From: Pirellulales bacterium
GTDB taxonomy: Bacteria > Planctomycetota > Planctomycetia > Pirellulales > JAIMBC01
Reading direction: 5' to 3'
Assembly: GCA_023511675.1 (NCBI GenBank)
Contig: JAIMBC010000016.1
Location: forward strand, 1 to 40,047
Length of the DNA stretch: 40,047 bases
Each line of letters starts with the position of its first letter. Position 1 is the first letter of the stretch. Shown one piece after another: positions 26,001-34,329 of the stretch. The translations under genes and the position numbers were made by a program. The notes under the pieces are model-generated. The model was not told the DNA's origin and searched no databases. It saw only the letters and a program-made list of their open reading frames with translations.

Positions 26001-28943
26001 GAAATCCACCACGTTCACGCACCACTGCGCAATCCGCCGTGCGGACAGCTCCCCCCGTGCCTCGGGCCTGCCGCTTAGAGTGTCGTCGTCGTCCATCACG
26101 GGCAACTCGTAGTCCGAGTCCTTGAGCGTCATCAGCAGTACGAAGAGATGGCGGGCGTACAGATGGCGTGCCAGCAGGTCGTTGGCATCGAGCAGGCCGT
26201 CGTTGTTGGCGTCAAAGGCAATGGGGCCATAGGGGCCGTTCTGCCACAGCGGCTGGCCCGGCTGTCCCTGGCCCGTTGCGGGATGCTGCAACAGGTTCTC
26301 TATCGGCTCGTCCACCACGCCGTTGCCATTGTCGTCGATCCCATTGCCAAACGGTCGGTTCAGGTTCATCCGCAGGCCCATGACCAGCTCGGGCGAAAGC
26401 AGCTTTGCCAGCTCTGCGTTGATGTCACCCGAAAACCCATTGGCAATCAGCCGCGCGCGGACCAGATCCGTGATGTGCAGGTTCACGGGCGGGATGCCGA
26501 TGTCCTTGTCGAGCATTAATTTGCGCAGCTCGGGTGTGGGCAGAATGGCCGGGCAGGGCAGGTCCCAGCTCTCCGTGGTGACCAGGCCCCGGCGAAGCGG
26601 GTCCGCCACCAGCGTGGGTGCCAGATCCTCGATCCGCGCAGGGAGCGAGCGGCTGTCTCGATCTCCGCGGCGCAGCAGGTACTCCAGCTCCGCAGGTGTG
26701 AAGGGGCTGTCTGCCGCTACCGTGGCGCCCGGCGCCTCGTCCCCCGTGTTCGGCACGCCGTCCGGCCCGTAATCGGGGCGGGCTGCCCTGGCAAGCGTGA
26801 GGTCGATTTCATAGGGATCGTCAATGGCGTGTTGCAGTGTGCCGGGATTGGGATTGACGGGCGTGCCGTAGTAATCGGCGTCTTCCCAGTAAGGCTGGCC
26901 GCGCAGATCGAGCGCAATGGAGCCGGTGCCGCCAATGTCTCCCGGCGTACCCTTGACGCCCAACGGCAAGAGGGGAAAGAAGCCCTCTTCGTACAGGTTG
27001 CCCTCGAACTGCTCGGGGCTGCCGCCCGCGAGAAACCGCACCATGGGCACGGGCCGGTTGTCGTCTCCCGTGTAGAGGTCGTCGCTGGTGCCGAACTGGC
27101 CATCGGGGCCAGGCGAGATGGGACTAGCGGTGCTGGTGAGGCCGGCGCGGGGCTGGCGGCCCAGGGCCAGCAGGTGCGCCTCTCCCCACCGGCCGGCCAG
27201 CGGCGTTGGATAAAGTCCCGCCACCGCCGGCCGCCCCTCGAGCAACTGCTGGTACTCGTTCACCACGCGCCCCGTGGCGCCGTCGATGTAGGGGGGCGTC
27301 AGCAGGGCCGCCAGGTTCACGTCGGCCGGGCCAGAGCCCAGGCCGAAGGGGAGGCGGACGTTCGGATTGCTGAACATGCCCCCCGCGTAGGCGGGCACCT
27401 GCCGCGGCGGCTTGCCCGTGATGTACCGAGCGCTGGTGGGCAGCGGGGTGGGCGGCCCGGCGGCAGGATCGGGCAGGTACTGGTTGGCATTCCCGTGCGC
27501 GTTGAGGTTCAGCCGGCCGTCCAGGTCGAGGCAGAGGATGGCCGCCAGCGGCTTGTACAGGCGGCCGTTGCGGTCGCGCATCACGCCCAGGCCCACGTCT
27601 ACCCAGATGCTATCCGGCGAGCCGTCGCCATCGTTGTCCACGTCCCACGGACCATTCACGGGGTCGAAGTCGCGGCCTGCAAAGGGGACGTCCACCCCCT
27701 GATCGAAGATCCCGTTCTGGTTCACGTCCATGAAGTGCTCCACGTCCAGCGGCCGCAGCACGATGCGGCGCTGGAGTTCGTAGGGCAACGTGTTGAAGGG
27801 ACTGTGCTGGCCGGGTTGCTGGGGCGACACCCCCATCTGATTCATCCAGTAGGTTACCAGGTCCGGGCGGTGCAGAGAGGGAAAACGCCGCACCTCCCAG
27901 CGGTTGCCGTTCCATTCCCTGCCGGCCAGCATCATGTTCTGGTAGTCGGGGGCGTCGTAGTCCTCGTCGGCGTGAATGCCGTGCAGCCGCGAGTAGGCGC
28001 GGTAGGTGGGCGTGGTCTGGTTGGGCAGCAGGCCGAAGGGCGCTTGCATGGGGCCATTCTGTGTGAGGAACGTATCCATTGCGTCGAGATTGCCGCTGTC
28101 CACGTTGTACCCGAAGCCCGTGCCGTTGAACGGCCGGCCATTGATCACAAAGCGATCTCCTGGGCGTGGGGCGCGCGCCGGGTCCCAGCCGGCGGTATTT
28201 GGGTCGATCCGCATGCCCTCGATGACCAGCAGCCTGAAGCGGGCCATACCCTGTGCCAGCGGTGGGGAGAAGTTCTGCGGCGGCTGATTGAGGTTGACCA
28301 TGTAGCCCGTGATGCGCGTGCTCTGGTTGGCAAGGGGGCCATCCACCATGGTCCACACGCGGCCGTTGTAATAGCCGCTGGTGGGGTTCAGGTCGTCGCT
28401 GTCGCGCCAACCATACTCGCTCAGATCGTCCGCCGTGCCGTTGCCGTCGTCATCGAAATTTGCCCTGCCGGGCTGCCGGTCTGGGCCCAACGCGTTCACG
28501 TCTACATAGAACATCAGCGCGCCTCCCGGCGGCGGGGGGAAGGCGTAGCGCGGGTCGCCCGGCATAAAGCCGTCCACAGGATCGCCGGGCTGGGGCACGC
28601 CCGTAACGGGGTCGAGGACCACCGTGCTGGCGATGTGGCCGGTTACGGTCTCGCCCGCGCCATACAGGTCTTCTAGCAGACTGTGCGCGCCGATTACCGA
28701 CGTGGGATTGCGCGGCCCACGCACTACCTGACGGAACACGCGCTGTACCAGATTCGAGGGCGGGTCATCCGTCTGCTCGAGATGGGCGGCTGCCAGGGCG
28801 TTTCGGCGCGAGTGTGACGCCGCCATCAGCAGCGCTATGCATGCGAGCGTGAACACCGCCAGGAGCATCATCACCACCAGCAGCACGGCACCGCGGCGAC
28901 CGCGAGCGCTGCTGGCGGCAACGCGGTACAAACGCTTGCCCAT
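23019..28943 (-). CDS. Giant GspK-like secretion protein
   Basis: A 1974-residue protein from the ATG at 28943. Its N-terminus is MGKRLYRVAASSARGRRG followed by AVLLVVMMLLAVFTLACIALLM, a prepilin-like charged leader and membrane helix without Glu at +5, as known for GspK pseudopilins. Usual GspK is about 320 residues. The extracellular part has many Asp-rich loops: DDDGNGTADD, DVNQNGIFDQ, DVDNDGDGSPDSIWVD, DDNGNGVVDE and DANNDGLLDANDL, which look like EF-hand or dockerin-type calcium sites. A Thr/Asp/Pro/Glu repeat lies in the latter part. Near the C-terminus is REPGKINLNTV, which recalls the KINLNTA segment of GspK. It sits between the I-like and J-like pseudopilins, where K belongs. Alternative starts are ATG 29060 (AAAGG upstream) and TTG 29066, which would give a leader of about 57 residues. 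Confidence 0.78.
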   Translation of the reverse strand: MGKRLYRVAASSARGRRGAVLLVVMMLLAVFTLACIALLMAASHSRRNALAAAHLEQTDDPPSNLVQRVFRQVVRGPRNPTSVIGAHSLLEDLYGAGETVTGHIASTVVLDPVTGVPQPGDPVDGFMPGDPRYAFPPPPGGALMFYVDVNALGPDRQPGRANFDDDGNGTADDLSEYGWRDSDDLNPTSGYYNGRVWTMVDGPLANQSTRITGYMVNLNQPPQNFSPPLAQGMARFRLLVIEGMRIDPNTAGWDPARAPRPGDRFVINGRPFNGTGFGYNVDSGNLDAMDTFLTQNGPMQAPFGLLPNQTTPTYRAYSRLHGIHADEDYDAPDYQNMMLAGREWNGNRWEVRRFPSLHRPDLVTYWMNQMGVSPQQPGQHSPFNTLPYELQRRIVLRPLDVEHFMDVNQNGIFDQGVDVPFAGRDFDPVNGPWDVDNDGDGSPDSIWVDVGLGVMRDRNGRLYKPLAAILCLDLDGRLNLNAHGNANQYLPDPAAGPPTPLPTSARYITGKPPRQVPAYAGGMFSNPNVRLPFGLGSGPADVNLAALLTPPYIDGATGRVVNEYQQLLEGRPAVAGLYPTPLAGRWGEAHLLALGRQPRAGLTSTASPISPGPDGQFGTSDDLYTGDDNRPVPMVRFLAGGSPEQFEGNLYEEGFFPLLPLGVKGTPGDIGGTGSIALDLRGQPYWEDADYYGTPVNPNPGTLQHAIDDPYEIDLTLARAARPDYGPDGVPNTGDEAPGATVAADSPFTPAELEYLLRRGDRDSRSLPARIEDLAPTLVADPLRRGLVTTESWDLPCPAILPTPELRKLMLDKDIGIPPVNLHITDLVRARLIANGFSGDINAELAKLLSPELVMGLRMNLNRPFGNGIDDNGNGVVDEPIENLLQHPATGQGQPGQPLWQNGPYGPIAFDANNDGLLDANDLLARHLYARHLFVLLMTLKDSDYELPVMDDDDTLSGRPEARGELSARRIAQWCVNVVDFMDRDSIMTPFEYDVNPFNGWTVDGVVGVNPAGPDGIFGTQDDDPNFTDDSTLANPDRRLVWGLEYPELLLTETMAWHDRHVRDLRFIESANGQNNQLRDEGDDDLDQYRVPEGVALFELYCTRNPNNPALVGDLYLPDGRLDLGRTAPDGRPVWRLAISRSRYSDPQNYPQNDVARRCQQAPDIVSLQPDHFSLLPTLGPQAQREPVELERFVWFAPVAPQGSPEDGRTYYNRSGPVTLGPGEYCVIGPRPAMQIGWSDQNQGEPPPQQVRLNPMNVTNNSPTVPYSYPTIGTDIKPPITIVAAADLPAGQQANYDANFQQVGVSVSEPLPGSYYPVPPGSLLQAPGTLRADCFFDVDPLTNQVSPASNPGAPVLDKPFDSMANTPFRELRDNGFAGTGTVLQYRTVFLQRLADPTLPWNPEPFNWDRSPNVNYNPNLPVNPYLTIDWMPIDLTVFNGDDRRPATMLPQWDPDDEAQEQNRREDHKNPIRFATRQRGFPRTPAAGSTYNIWQQPMLHALARSTDRDEPPTDPTEPPWPTDPTEPPRLTDEDEVDQDDFTNPTQGTWNFGHNLAQTLGYLNRPFQELTAAQAPNERWYTQAYVNNPAHQPLYPNGYDPNYLGDPVRPFPWLAWNNRPFLSPMELLLVPTSAPARLQHELGTRIEKFSDHYADMQPNGAGGPPFSHLLNFFHSANTNAPHAGNFSGNFYRLLEYVHVPSRFSGCEVLLNPALLQGTAAGPHEFHPPYNRISRYREPGKINLNTVPDVDDKIWRAVMNMRQDYSNDPEWSGPQFWLSVASSRLGDPYGRNPGPARLGNPFRSFGNTYQVPFDPSLPLLQLQKGLVDGTFMRAHPADATRPLFAADSILAVPPADDPYPLAARQYDYNNTNRNPNFRYEAYFKLGNVLTTRSNVYAIWITVGFFEVERVPITDPTNTPPDVPHYPDGFRIVRELGSDTGEVRRHRGFFIFDRSIPVGFQRGEDLNIQRAVLVERILE
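24366..24434 (-). repeat. Three copies of a 21-base in-frame repeat
   Basis: The unit AGGAGGCTCGGTGGGATCCG(T) occurs at 24366-24386 and 24393-24413, with a diverged third copy at 24414-24434. All are in frame inside the giant GspK-like gene and encode a Thr-Asp-Pro-Thr-Glu-Pro-Pro type repeat, probably a flexible acidic linker. The first two copies are identical over 21 bases. Confidence 0.75.
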
Positions 28944-29228
28944 GCGCGCCGGCCGCAGATATTCGCATGCTTCCGTGCCGTTTGCCCTCGATGCGGCGCC
29001 GGCCGCCTGCATGCGGGGCCTGGGGCAATCCTTGAGCTTGGCAACGCTTCTCGTCAACATCGGCAACGACCTTTTGAAGAGGCTCTTTCTTGCCAGCAGG
29101 AACCTCGGTGTACGGCATGTTCGCCCACGGCTGCTGGCGCCGAGCTACGCGGGCGGCACACGTCGGCATGCACCGCGTCAGCGCAGAGATCGAGACGCTC
29201 GACAACGCGGTGAGCGGCCGTGCGTGTT

Positions 29229-30782
29229 TTAGTAACCGGACAGATAGATGGTCTTCTCATATACGGCGATGGCCCCGTCGAGCAGCGTGGCATAGGCCGT
29301 GGGCGGGTCGTACGCAGGCCAGTTGTGTGGCGCAGCAAAGGCGGAGGAGTAAACAAAGCCGCCCGCCGCAGCGTCGGCGTCCAGGTGCCGGCCGGGATAC
29401 CAGTCCGGCCCGGCCAGCGTCACGTCGCGGTAATACCAGGGGGAGTTGGGCTGGTCGGTATTGCCCACGCCCACCGACACAATGCGATACCAGCTCGCCA
29501 GACGCTGGCGGCCGTTGCCGCTGCCACTACGAGGTGGATTATCGAAGGCCGCGTCAGGAACATACGCCGTAAGCAGAATCCACTGCCCCGGTTTCACGTC
29601 CAACCAGCGTGGGCCGCCGCTGGTGCGCAAACGCACCGTGCCGCCGCCTACACTTGCAAGAGCGGGGTTTGCAGCAGGGTTGTGGTCCGGAAAATCGCAC
29701 CACACCATGCGTTCAGGCGGGGCCGGGCTGTCTCGATTCGGCTGCGGCGGCGTGTTGGGCGGCGTAAGCAGGTCGCGCCTGTAGAACACCACCACGGAGA
29801 CCGTGTATTGCTTGGCAGAGATGGCGTGTCCCTCGGTCCGATAGGGGTCATTGTCGAACATCTCGGATATGCTGGGGGCTACGGTCACCAGATAAGTGAA
29901 GTCTCCGCTGGTGGTGCGCATGGCCAGGTCGTCGCTGCCGGGCCAGCCGGCCTCGCTCGCATCGTCCGTGGTGCCATTGTTGTCATCGTCAGTGTTGGCC
30001 ACGCCCCAGCGGCCATCCGCACCGGGCGACCAGCGCGGCTGGAGCGTGGGCCGCAGTTCGGCCATCCGCGGCACATCGAAGACCAGCTCGTCCGAACTGC
30101 TGAACAGCCGCCGGGCGGCCGCATGGCGTAGGTCTCGCGCAGCCGGCGGCAAGGCGCCGGGAGCCGAAAACTCCGGCAGCGTAAAGCGGTACATGGGCAA
30201 ATTCGCGGCATCGCCCGCAAGCGGCGAGGTGGGAAACCAGCCCGGGATCACGGCATTTGCGGGGTAAGTCACCGCCAGCGGGTCGAGCACAAACGGCGGC
30301 AGCAGTGGCGGAGTAAAGCCCTGCCCGAGCGTCCTGCCAGCGTTCGATGGCTCCAGCACCGGCCCCCCGCCCACCTGGCTCCACCGCAGTGGAGAAAGCA
30401 ACCCGCGCACCTGCAAGTCTCGAAACGCCGCCTGCCCCAGCGATGCCGCACGGTCGCTTCTGGCACCCTGCTCCATCTCGTACTTGCCGATCGGCAGCAG
30501 CGCCGCCACGCCCAGCAGCCCCACGGTGAGCACAAAGATGGCGACCAGCACCTCCAGCAGGGTGATGCCGCGACGGCTGGCGCCCACCAAGGCGCTGCCG
30601 CCGCCAGGCCGCGCGGCGCTGCTACCGAACCAGCCCAGGCCATGCCTCCGGCGCCGCCAGATCATCCTCTGGCGGCAGCCGTACCCGCGCCGGCTGAATC
30701 GGCAACACGGCACGTCAGCAACCATCGCCCCTGGACGGGACGCCCACACTGCCAACGTATGCACAACACGCAAGCGTACCAT
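29229..30782 (-). CDS. Pseudopilin, GspI/PilV-like, with very long leader
   Basis: A 517-residue protein with a prepilin signature GASRRG-ITLLEVLVAIFVLTVGLLGVAALLPIG. Residue +1 is Ile rather than Phe, and Glu is at +5; the LLEVLVA...GLLG pattern is that of GspI/PilV. The start at 30782-30780 shares its A with the upstream gene's TGA (TGATG) and has a strong GGGAGGA 5-6 bases before it. It implies a 72-residue basic leader. A later ATG at 30665 would still leave 33 residues, but without a spaced ribosome site. The globular region contains NTDDDNNGTTDDASEAG followed by WPGSDDL, closely matching a loop in the giant K-like protein (DDDGNGTADDLSEYG, WRDSDDL). GspI is a tip component of the pseudopilus; usual length is about 125 residues, so this one is strongly enlarged. 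Confidence 0.8.
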   Translation of the reverse strand: MVRLRVVHTLAVWASRPGAMVADVPCCRFSRRGYGCRQRMIWRRRRHGLGWFGSSAARPGGGSALVGASRRGITLLEVLVAIFVLTVGLLGVAALLPIGKYEMEQGARSDRAASLGQAAFRDLQVRGLLSPLRWSQVGGGPVLEPSNAGRTLGQGFTPPLLPPFVLDPLAVTYPANAVIPGWFPTSPLAGDAANLPMYRFTLPEFSAPGALPPAARDLRHAAARRLFSSSDELVFDVPRMAELRPTLQPRWSPGADGRWGVANTDDDNNGTTDDASEAGWPGSDDLAMRTTSGDFTYLVTVAPSISEMFDNDPYRTEGHAISAKQYTVSVVVFYRRDLLTPPNTPPQPNRDSPAPPERMVWCDFPDHNPAANPALASVGGGTVRLRTSGGPRWLDVKPGQWILLTAYVPDAAFDNPPRSGSGNGRQRLASWYRIVSVGVGNTDQPNSPWYYRDVTLAGPDWYPGRHLDADAAAGGFVYSSAFAAPHNWPAYDPPTAYATLLDGAIAVYEKTIYLSGY

Positions 30783-32065
30783 CAGCGTCCTCCCAGCCCC
30801 GCCTGCTCGCGGGCGCGGCGGCGGGCATTCCACACATCGTAGGGATTCTGCATCAGGCTGTTCTGGGCGGTAGTTACAATGCCGGTTGTCGGCTGGATTA
30901 CAACCCACAGGCTGTTAAGATCCTCCAGGTTGGATTGCTGGCCCGGCGGCCGGGTGATGTCTCGATTCACCTTATCTCGCTGGCCGATCAGCAGGTACAC
31001 GGGGCCTAGTGGAGGGCGTCCCTGCCAGGTTGCTGTGGGAGTGATTGTGTCCCACCACCAGCAGTACACTCGCTCGACACCCCCATTGGGGCTGAACAGA
31101 ATTACCACAGGCGAAACATCCTCGGGTACGGGTGGCGAGCCGGAAGGATTGGCGGGCCGCGGCCTGAAGGTGCCCAGGTCTCCCTGGTCCAACCCCGAGG
31201 TGGCGAGCAGACTCCCCAGCGCATCGATGCCGCCCAGGTCGATACACGTACCTTCGGGAAGCTGGAGCGATCCCACCGCCGACCGCTCCGGCTGCATGCT
31301 GATCAGAAAGCGTACCTTCTCAGACAGCGGAAAGGACGCAGTGCGTGGGTCGGCCACTGGCCAGGGCAGGACCGTGGGGCTGGAGCCGGGCCGCAGCCCG
31401 ATCTGGAGCACAAGCGGGAACCCCCCGGCCTGGGGCGGCACGTCCCACCAGGGGTCGCCGTCGCTGTTCACCAGGTTCCCTTCGTCGAAATAGCCGTCGG
31501 CGTCGCTGTCGTTCACGCTCAGGACGAGATACTCCTGGCTGTGCGCGTTGAGGTAAACCACATCGCCAGGCCGCACGAGGCGGGGGCTGAGCTGACCGAG
31601 ATTCACCGTGGCGCCGACGGTTGCCACGCCCGTCTGGGGATCCACCCCCAACGTACACAGCCGCAAAGCTGCCGACTGCGAGTTGCCTCCGTACAGCGGC
31701 GGTACATCGCTCAGGTGCAGCAGCACGCCAGCCGAGGGGAGGCCGCGCTGCCGCTCGATCACCACGCCCCATGGCCGCCCGGTCTGGATGGCCCGGTTGC
31801 GTGCCGCGTTGAGAAACACATTCACCTGCCGGGCCGCCTCGCGCAGCCGGCGGCCGCGCAAGCTGGGCGCCACGGTGGCCACGGTGATCACCGTCACGGC
31901 CAGCATGATCAGGATCACCAGCATCAGCTCCACCAGCGTGAAGCCGCGGCGGCTGCACGGTAGGCGGCAGGCCTGGCGTGGCGCGGCCGCACATGGCGGG
32001 ACATAGCAGAGCCGCCCTGCTGCTTCTGCTACAGTCGATCGTGGCATGTGTGTCATGGCAGGCAT
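30782..32065 (-). CDS. Pseudopilin, GspH/FimT-like
   Basis: About 427 residues from the ATG at 32065 (AAAGGG just upstream); ATGs at 32056 and 32047 are equally possible. The prepilin signature is SRRG-FTLVELMLVILIMLAVTVITVATVAP, followed by LREAARQVNVFLNAARNRAIQTGRPWGVVIER. That amphipathic helix and the 'A..T..P.GVV' strand are characteristic of GspH/FimT. With this start the leader is about 41 residues, longer than normal. An Asp loop DSDADGYFDEGNLVNSDGD lies in the globular half. The gene begins 13 bases after the preceding pseudopilin stop and its own stop overlaps the next start, so it is firmly embedded in the operon. In characterised systems GspH caps the side or tip of the pseudopilus. 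Confidence 0.82.
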   Translation of the reverse strand: MPAMTHMPRSTVAEAAGRLCYVPPCAAAPRQACRLPCSRRGFTLVELMLVILIMLAVTVITVATVAPSLRGRRLREAARQVNVFLNAARNRAIQTGRPWGVVIERQRGLPSAGVLLHLSDVPPLYGGNSQSAALRLCTLGVDPQTGVATVGATVNLGQLSPRLVRPGDVVYLNAHSQEYLVLSVNDSDADGYFDEGNLVNSDGDPWWDVPPQAGGFPLVLQIGLRPGSSPTVLPWPVADPRTASFPLSEKVRFLISMQPERSAVGSLQLPEGTCIDLGGIDALGSLLATSGLDQGDLGTFRPRPANPSGSPPVPEDVSPVVILFSPNGGVERVYCWWWDTITPTATWQGRPPLGPVYLLIGQRDKVNRDITRPPGQQSNLEDLNSLWVVIQPTTGIVTTAQNSLMQNPYDVWNARRRAREQAGLGGR

Positions 32066-32078
32066 CGACCCTTTCGTT

Positions 32079-33140
32079 TTAGCGGCGCAGCGGCTGATGG
32101 CTGTGGATGTTGTCCTGCCAGCCATCGCCAAGCGGCTGGCCGGTGTTCGTGGCGTAAGGATCGTTTGGACCGCCCAATTCGGGATTGGTGTTTCCGGCGA
32201 AACTCGTGAGGATCATGTCCAATTGATCCGGGCCGGAGCTGTACACGAGCGGCACCAGGCGATAGGCACGCGGCGGCCCGTTATACCCCGCCGGTGGATC
32301 GACCTTGCTGGGATCGAAGGGGTCGTGATCGCCAAGGGGGTCGCGGGGCGTGGGCTGCAAGTCGGAGACGAACTGCGGCGCCCAGCGCAAGAAGCTGATG
32401 GGCTGGCCCCAGGCGTCGTGGAACTCGGGCAGGCCGTCGCCATCCAGGTCTCCCACGTCTTTGGCGGAGAAGCGCTCGGTGCCCAGCGAGGTGTCCATGC
32501 CCAGGGTGATGATCATGTACAGACACTCCGCCCCCTGGTACTGCTGGGTCGCCTGGGGCGTGCTGGCCAGGCGGTTTTGATAAGCCCGCGTGACCGCGGG
32601 CAAGGGCACTTGCACCGGAAAACCAGGCGGCCCAAGCAATGAACCAGCTTGAATGTCTGCAAACGTCTGCGGCAGCTCCAGGCGCATCAGCTCGCGCAAG
32701 GCCCACAGGCGTGTCTCAGCAAACATTCGGCTGGTATTGAAGGAATTGCCGCTGGTATCGGATCCCCGGTACACGATCGACGTGGCGTCCGCCTGGCTAT
32801 AGCCCTGCTGCATCAGCCGTTGCACGCTCAGGCGTTGCAAGTCCACGGGCAATCGCCGCGTACGGTAGCTGTCCCAGCGGAGCATCACCTGGGCGTGCAG
32901 CTTGTTCACCAGCGCCTGGGTGCGTACCGTCTTGGCACGCGTCTCTGCGTGCCACAGCGCGCCCAAGGCCAGCGAGGCCAGCACCCCTATGATGGTGATC
33001 ACCAGCAGCAGCTCCACCAGCGTGAAACCGCGGCGTGCAGAGGCGCAACGCCAGGCCGGAACGTGCAGCCGCTTTCCCCGGAGCTGCCTGGACCGCGGAC
33101 CAGCTTCGCCGGCATCAGACACGTACAGCCCGAGGATCAC
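32079..33140 (-). CDS. Pseudopilin, GspG-like
   Basis: A 353-residue protein with the signature ARRG-FTLVELLLVITIIGVLASLALGALWHAETRAKTVRTQALV. The LLLVI.IIGVLA pattern fits the G-type or generic pseudopilin class. The start is GTG at 33140-33138, overlapping the previous gene's stop as GTGA, with GGAGGA about 10 bases upstream; this gives a 38-residue leader. An Asp loop DLDGDGLPEFHDAWGQP appears in the globular half, resembling the 'D.DG.P...D.W G.P' calcium-loop region known at the C-terminal side of GspG major pseudopilins. It is larger than a usual GspG (about 140 residues). Whether it is the major or a minor subunit cannot be told from sequence. Confidence 0.82.
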   Translation of the reverse strand: MILGLYVSDAGEAGPRSRQLRGKRLHVPAWRCASARRGFTLVELLLVITIIGVLASLALGALWHAETRAKTVRTQALVNKLHAQVMLRWDSYRTRRLPVDLQRLSVQRLMQQGYSQADATSIVYRGSDTSGNSFNTSRMFAETRLWALRELMRLELPQTFADIQAGSLLGPPGFPVQVPLPAVTRAYQNRLASTPQATQQYQGAECLYMIITLGMDTSLGTERFSAKDVGDLDGDGLPEFHDAWGQPISFLRWAPQFVSDLQPTPRDPLGDHDPFDPSKVDPPAGYNGPPRAYRLVPLVYSSGPDQLDMILTSFAGNTNPELGGPNDPYATNTGQPLGDGWQDNIHSHQPLRR

Positions 33141-34222
33141 GGCAACGAGTCCTCCAGCTTGCCGCTGGTGAAGTTGGTCAGATTGTCATAATCTCCCTGC
33201 TCGTAGCCCTGGCCCAGCGGGAAGACCTTGGCCCAGATGCCCGTAGGCGGAGAGAGGGAGTAGATCCCGTCTAGCCCGGCACAGATGATCTGGAACTTCT
33301 CGGGGTTCATCCAGGTGTTGGCCGGGTTGGCAGACAGGTAGGGCTGAGCCAGGCCCCAACTGGGGTTGTTGGGCCCGCCAAAGGGAATGGTGCCGGCAAT
33401 GCCCGGCGGCGCAGGGTAGCTGAGGAACAGATCCGGCTGGTTCATCATGGTGCCGGGCTGCTGCATGCGCAGGCTGGAGGGGCCGTAGGTGGCGGCATCG
33501 AAATAGACGTAGGGCGGGCGGCCGGGATCTCCCGCGGGCGGGAGATACTCGAGCCAGCCGTCCTGGTCATAGTCGACCAGCCGATTCTGATCGAACTCGA
33601 AGAGGACCGGCAGCCGCGACCCGCCGAGGGAGAAGGGATCCGAAGGCTCGGCCGAGAACCCGGCCACCTTGTTGCTGAACTGGCCAATCAGACGCTGCCC
33701 CACGGGCACATACGTCACGTCGATGGGCGCCGGCAGGCCGCCCAGCCAGAAGGCCAGAGCCTCCGCGGCATCCAGGTAATCGATGTCATACAGCGTGATG
33801 CCCGAGTTGGGGTGCTGCGGCGGCGAACCGCCATATGCCCCGGCATACGCACCCAGAATGTGCTGGCGGACGTCGAAGTAATTGCGCACGCCGTTGCCAT
33901 CGATATCCGGAATCACATAGCCCGTGAAGGCCACACGCAGGTGTGCCACCAGCCGCTCCTGCCGCAACCGCTCGGGCGGGTTGCTCGAGACCGTGTCATA
34001 CTGGCCGAAGTTGGTGGGGTAGCCGCCGCGCTGGTTCTGATACTCCTGGAGGGCCTGATCGAGCATGTCGATCTCGGTGACGATCCGTGCCCGCTGGGCG
34101 GCCTGCACGGCGCGGAAGCCCGCCAGGCTGGCCAGGGTGACCAGGATGCCGATGATCAGGATCACCACCAGCAGTTCCACGAGGGTAAAGCCCCTGCTGC
34201 GCCGGAGGGCATGGCGTTTCAT
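33137..34222 (-). CDS. Pseudopilin, GspG-like, short leader
   Basis: A 361-residue protein from the ATG at 34222 (GGAG 10 bases upstream). The leader MKRHALRRSRG is 11 residues, then FTLVELLVVILIIGILVTLASLAG with Glu at +5. This is the most classical prepilin of the cluster. The stalk helix continues AVQAAQRARIVTEIDMLDQALQEYQNQRGGYPTN, matching the GspG pattern in which an 'aL..Y....G.YP' helix end precedes the globular domain. Two Asp loops are present (DIDGNGVRNYFDVR and DYDQDGWLEYLPP). It is the first pseudopilin gene after the GspF-like gene, the position GspG takes in many type II secretion operons. A twin palindrome lies 28-60 bases before its start. It is the best candidate for the major pseudopilin. 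Confidence 0.85.
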   Translation of the reverse strand: MKRHALRRSRGFTLVELLVVILIIGILVTLASLAGFRAVQAAQRARIVTEIDMLDQALQEYQNQRGGYPTNFGQYDTVSSNPPERLRQERLVAHLRVAFTGYVIPDIDGNGVRNYFDVRQHILGAYAGAYGGSPPQHPNSGITLYDIDYLDAAEALAFWLGGLPAPIDVTYVPVGQRLIGQFSNKVAGFSAEPSDPFSLGGSRLPVLFEFDQNRLVDYDQDGWLEYLPPAGDPGRPPYVYFDAATYGPSSLRMQQPGTMMNQPDLFLSYPAPPGIAGTIPFGGPNNPSWGLAQPYLSANPANTWMNPEKFQIICAGLDGIYSLSPPTGIWAKVFPLGQGYEQGDYDNLTNFTSGKLEDSLP

Positions 34223-34249
34223 GTTGGGGGTACTCCGTGTGTGCAGTTG

Positions 34250-34282
34250 GGATCGCGCCGATCCACGGGATCGCATCGATCC
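34250..34282. promoter_or_regulatory. Twin palindrome GGATCG-N3-CGATCC
   Basis: Two 15-base perfect palindromic units, GGATCG-CGC-CGATCC at 34250-34264 and GGATCG-CAT-CGATCC at 34268-34282, lie 18 bases apart centre to centre in the 107-base gap between the GspF-like gene and the first pseudopilin gene. Arms are identical in both copies while the middle three bases differ. They could be operator half-sites or two RNA stem-loops in the leader of the pseudopilin message. Confidence 0.5.
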
Positions 34283-34329
34283 GCTGGGTGGCTGGCCCAG
34301 GATGGGCAAGTGGCTGGTCCGGGTCACAA

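Noticed and set aside
23907-28676. Two long plus-strand open frames (23907-26078 and 26829-28676)
   Set aside because: They are the antisense of the giant GspK-like gene, Val/His/Arg-rich and without signals or motifs.
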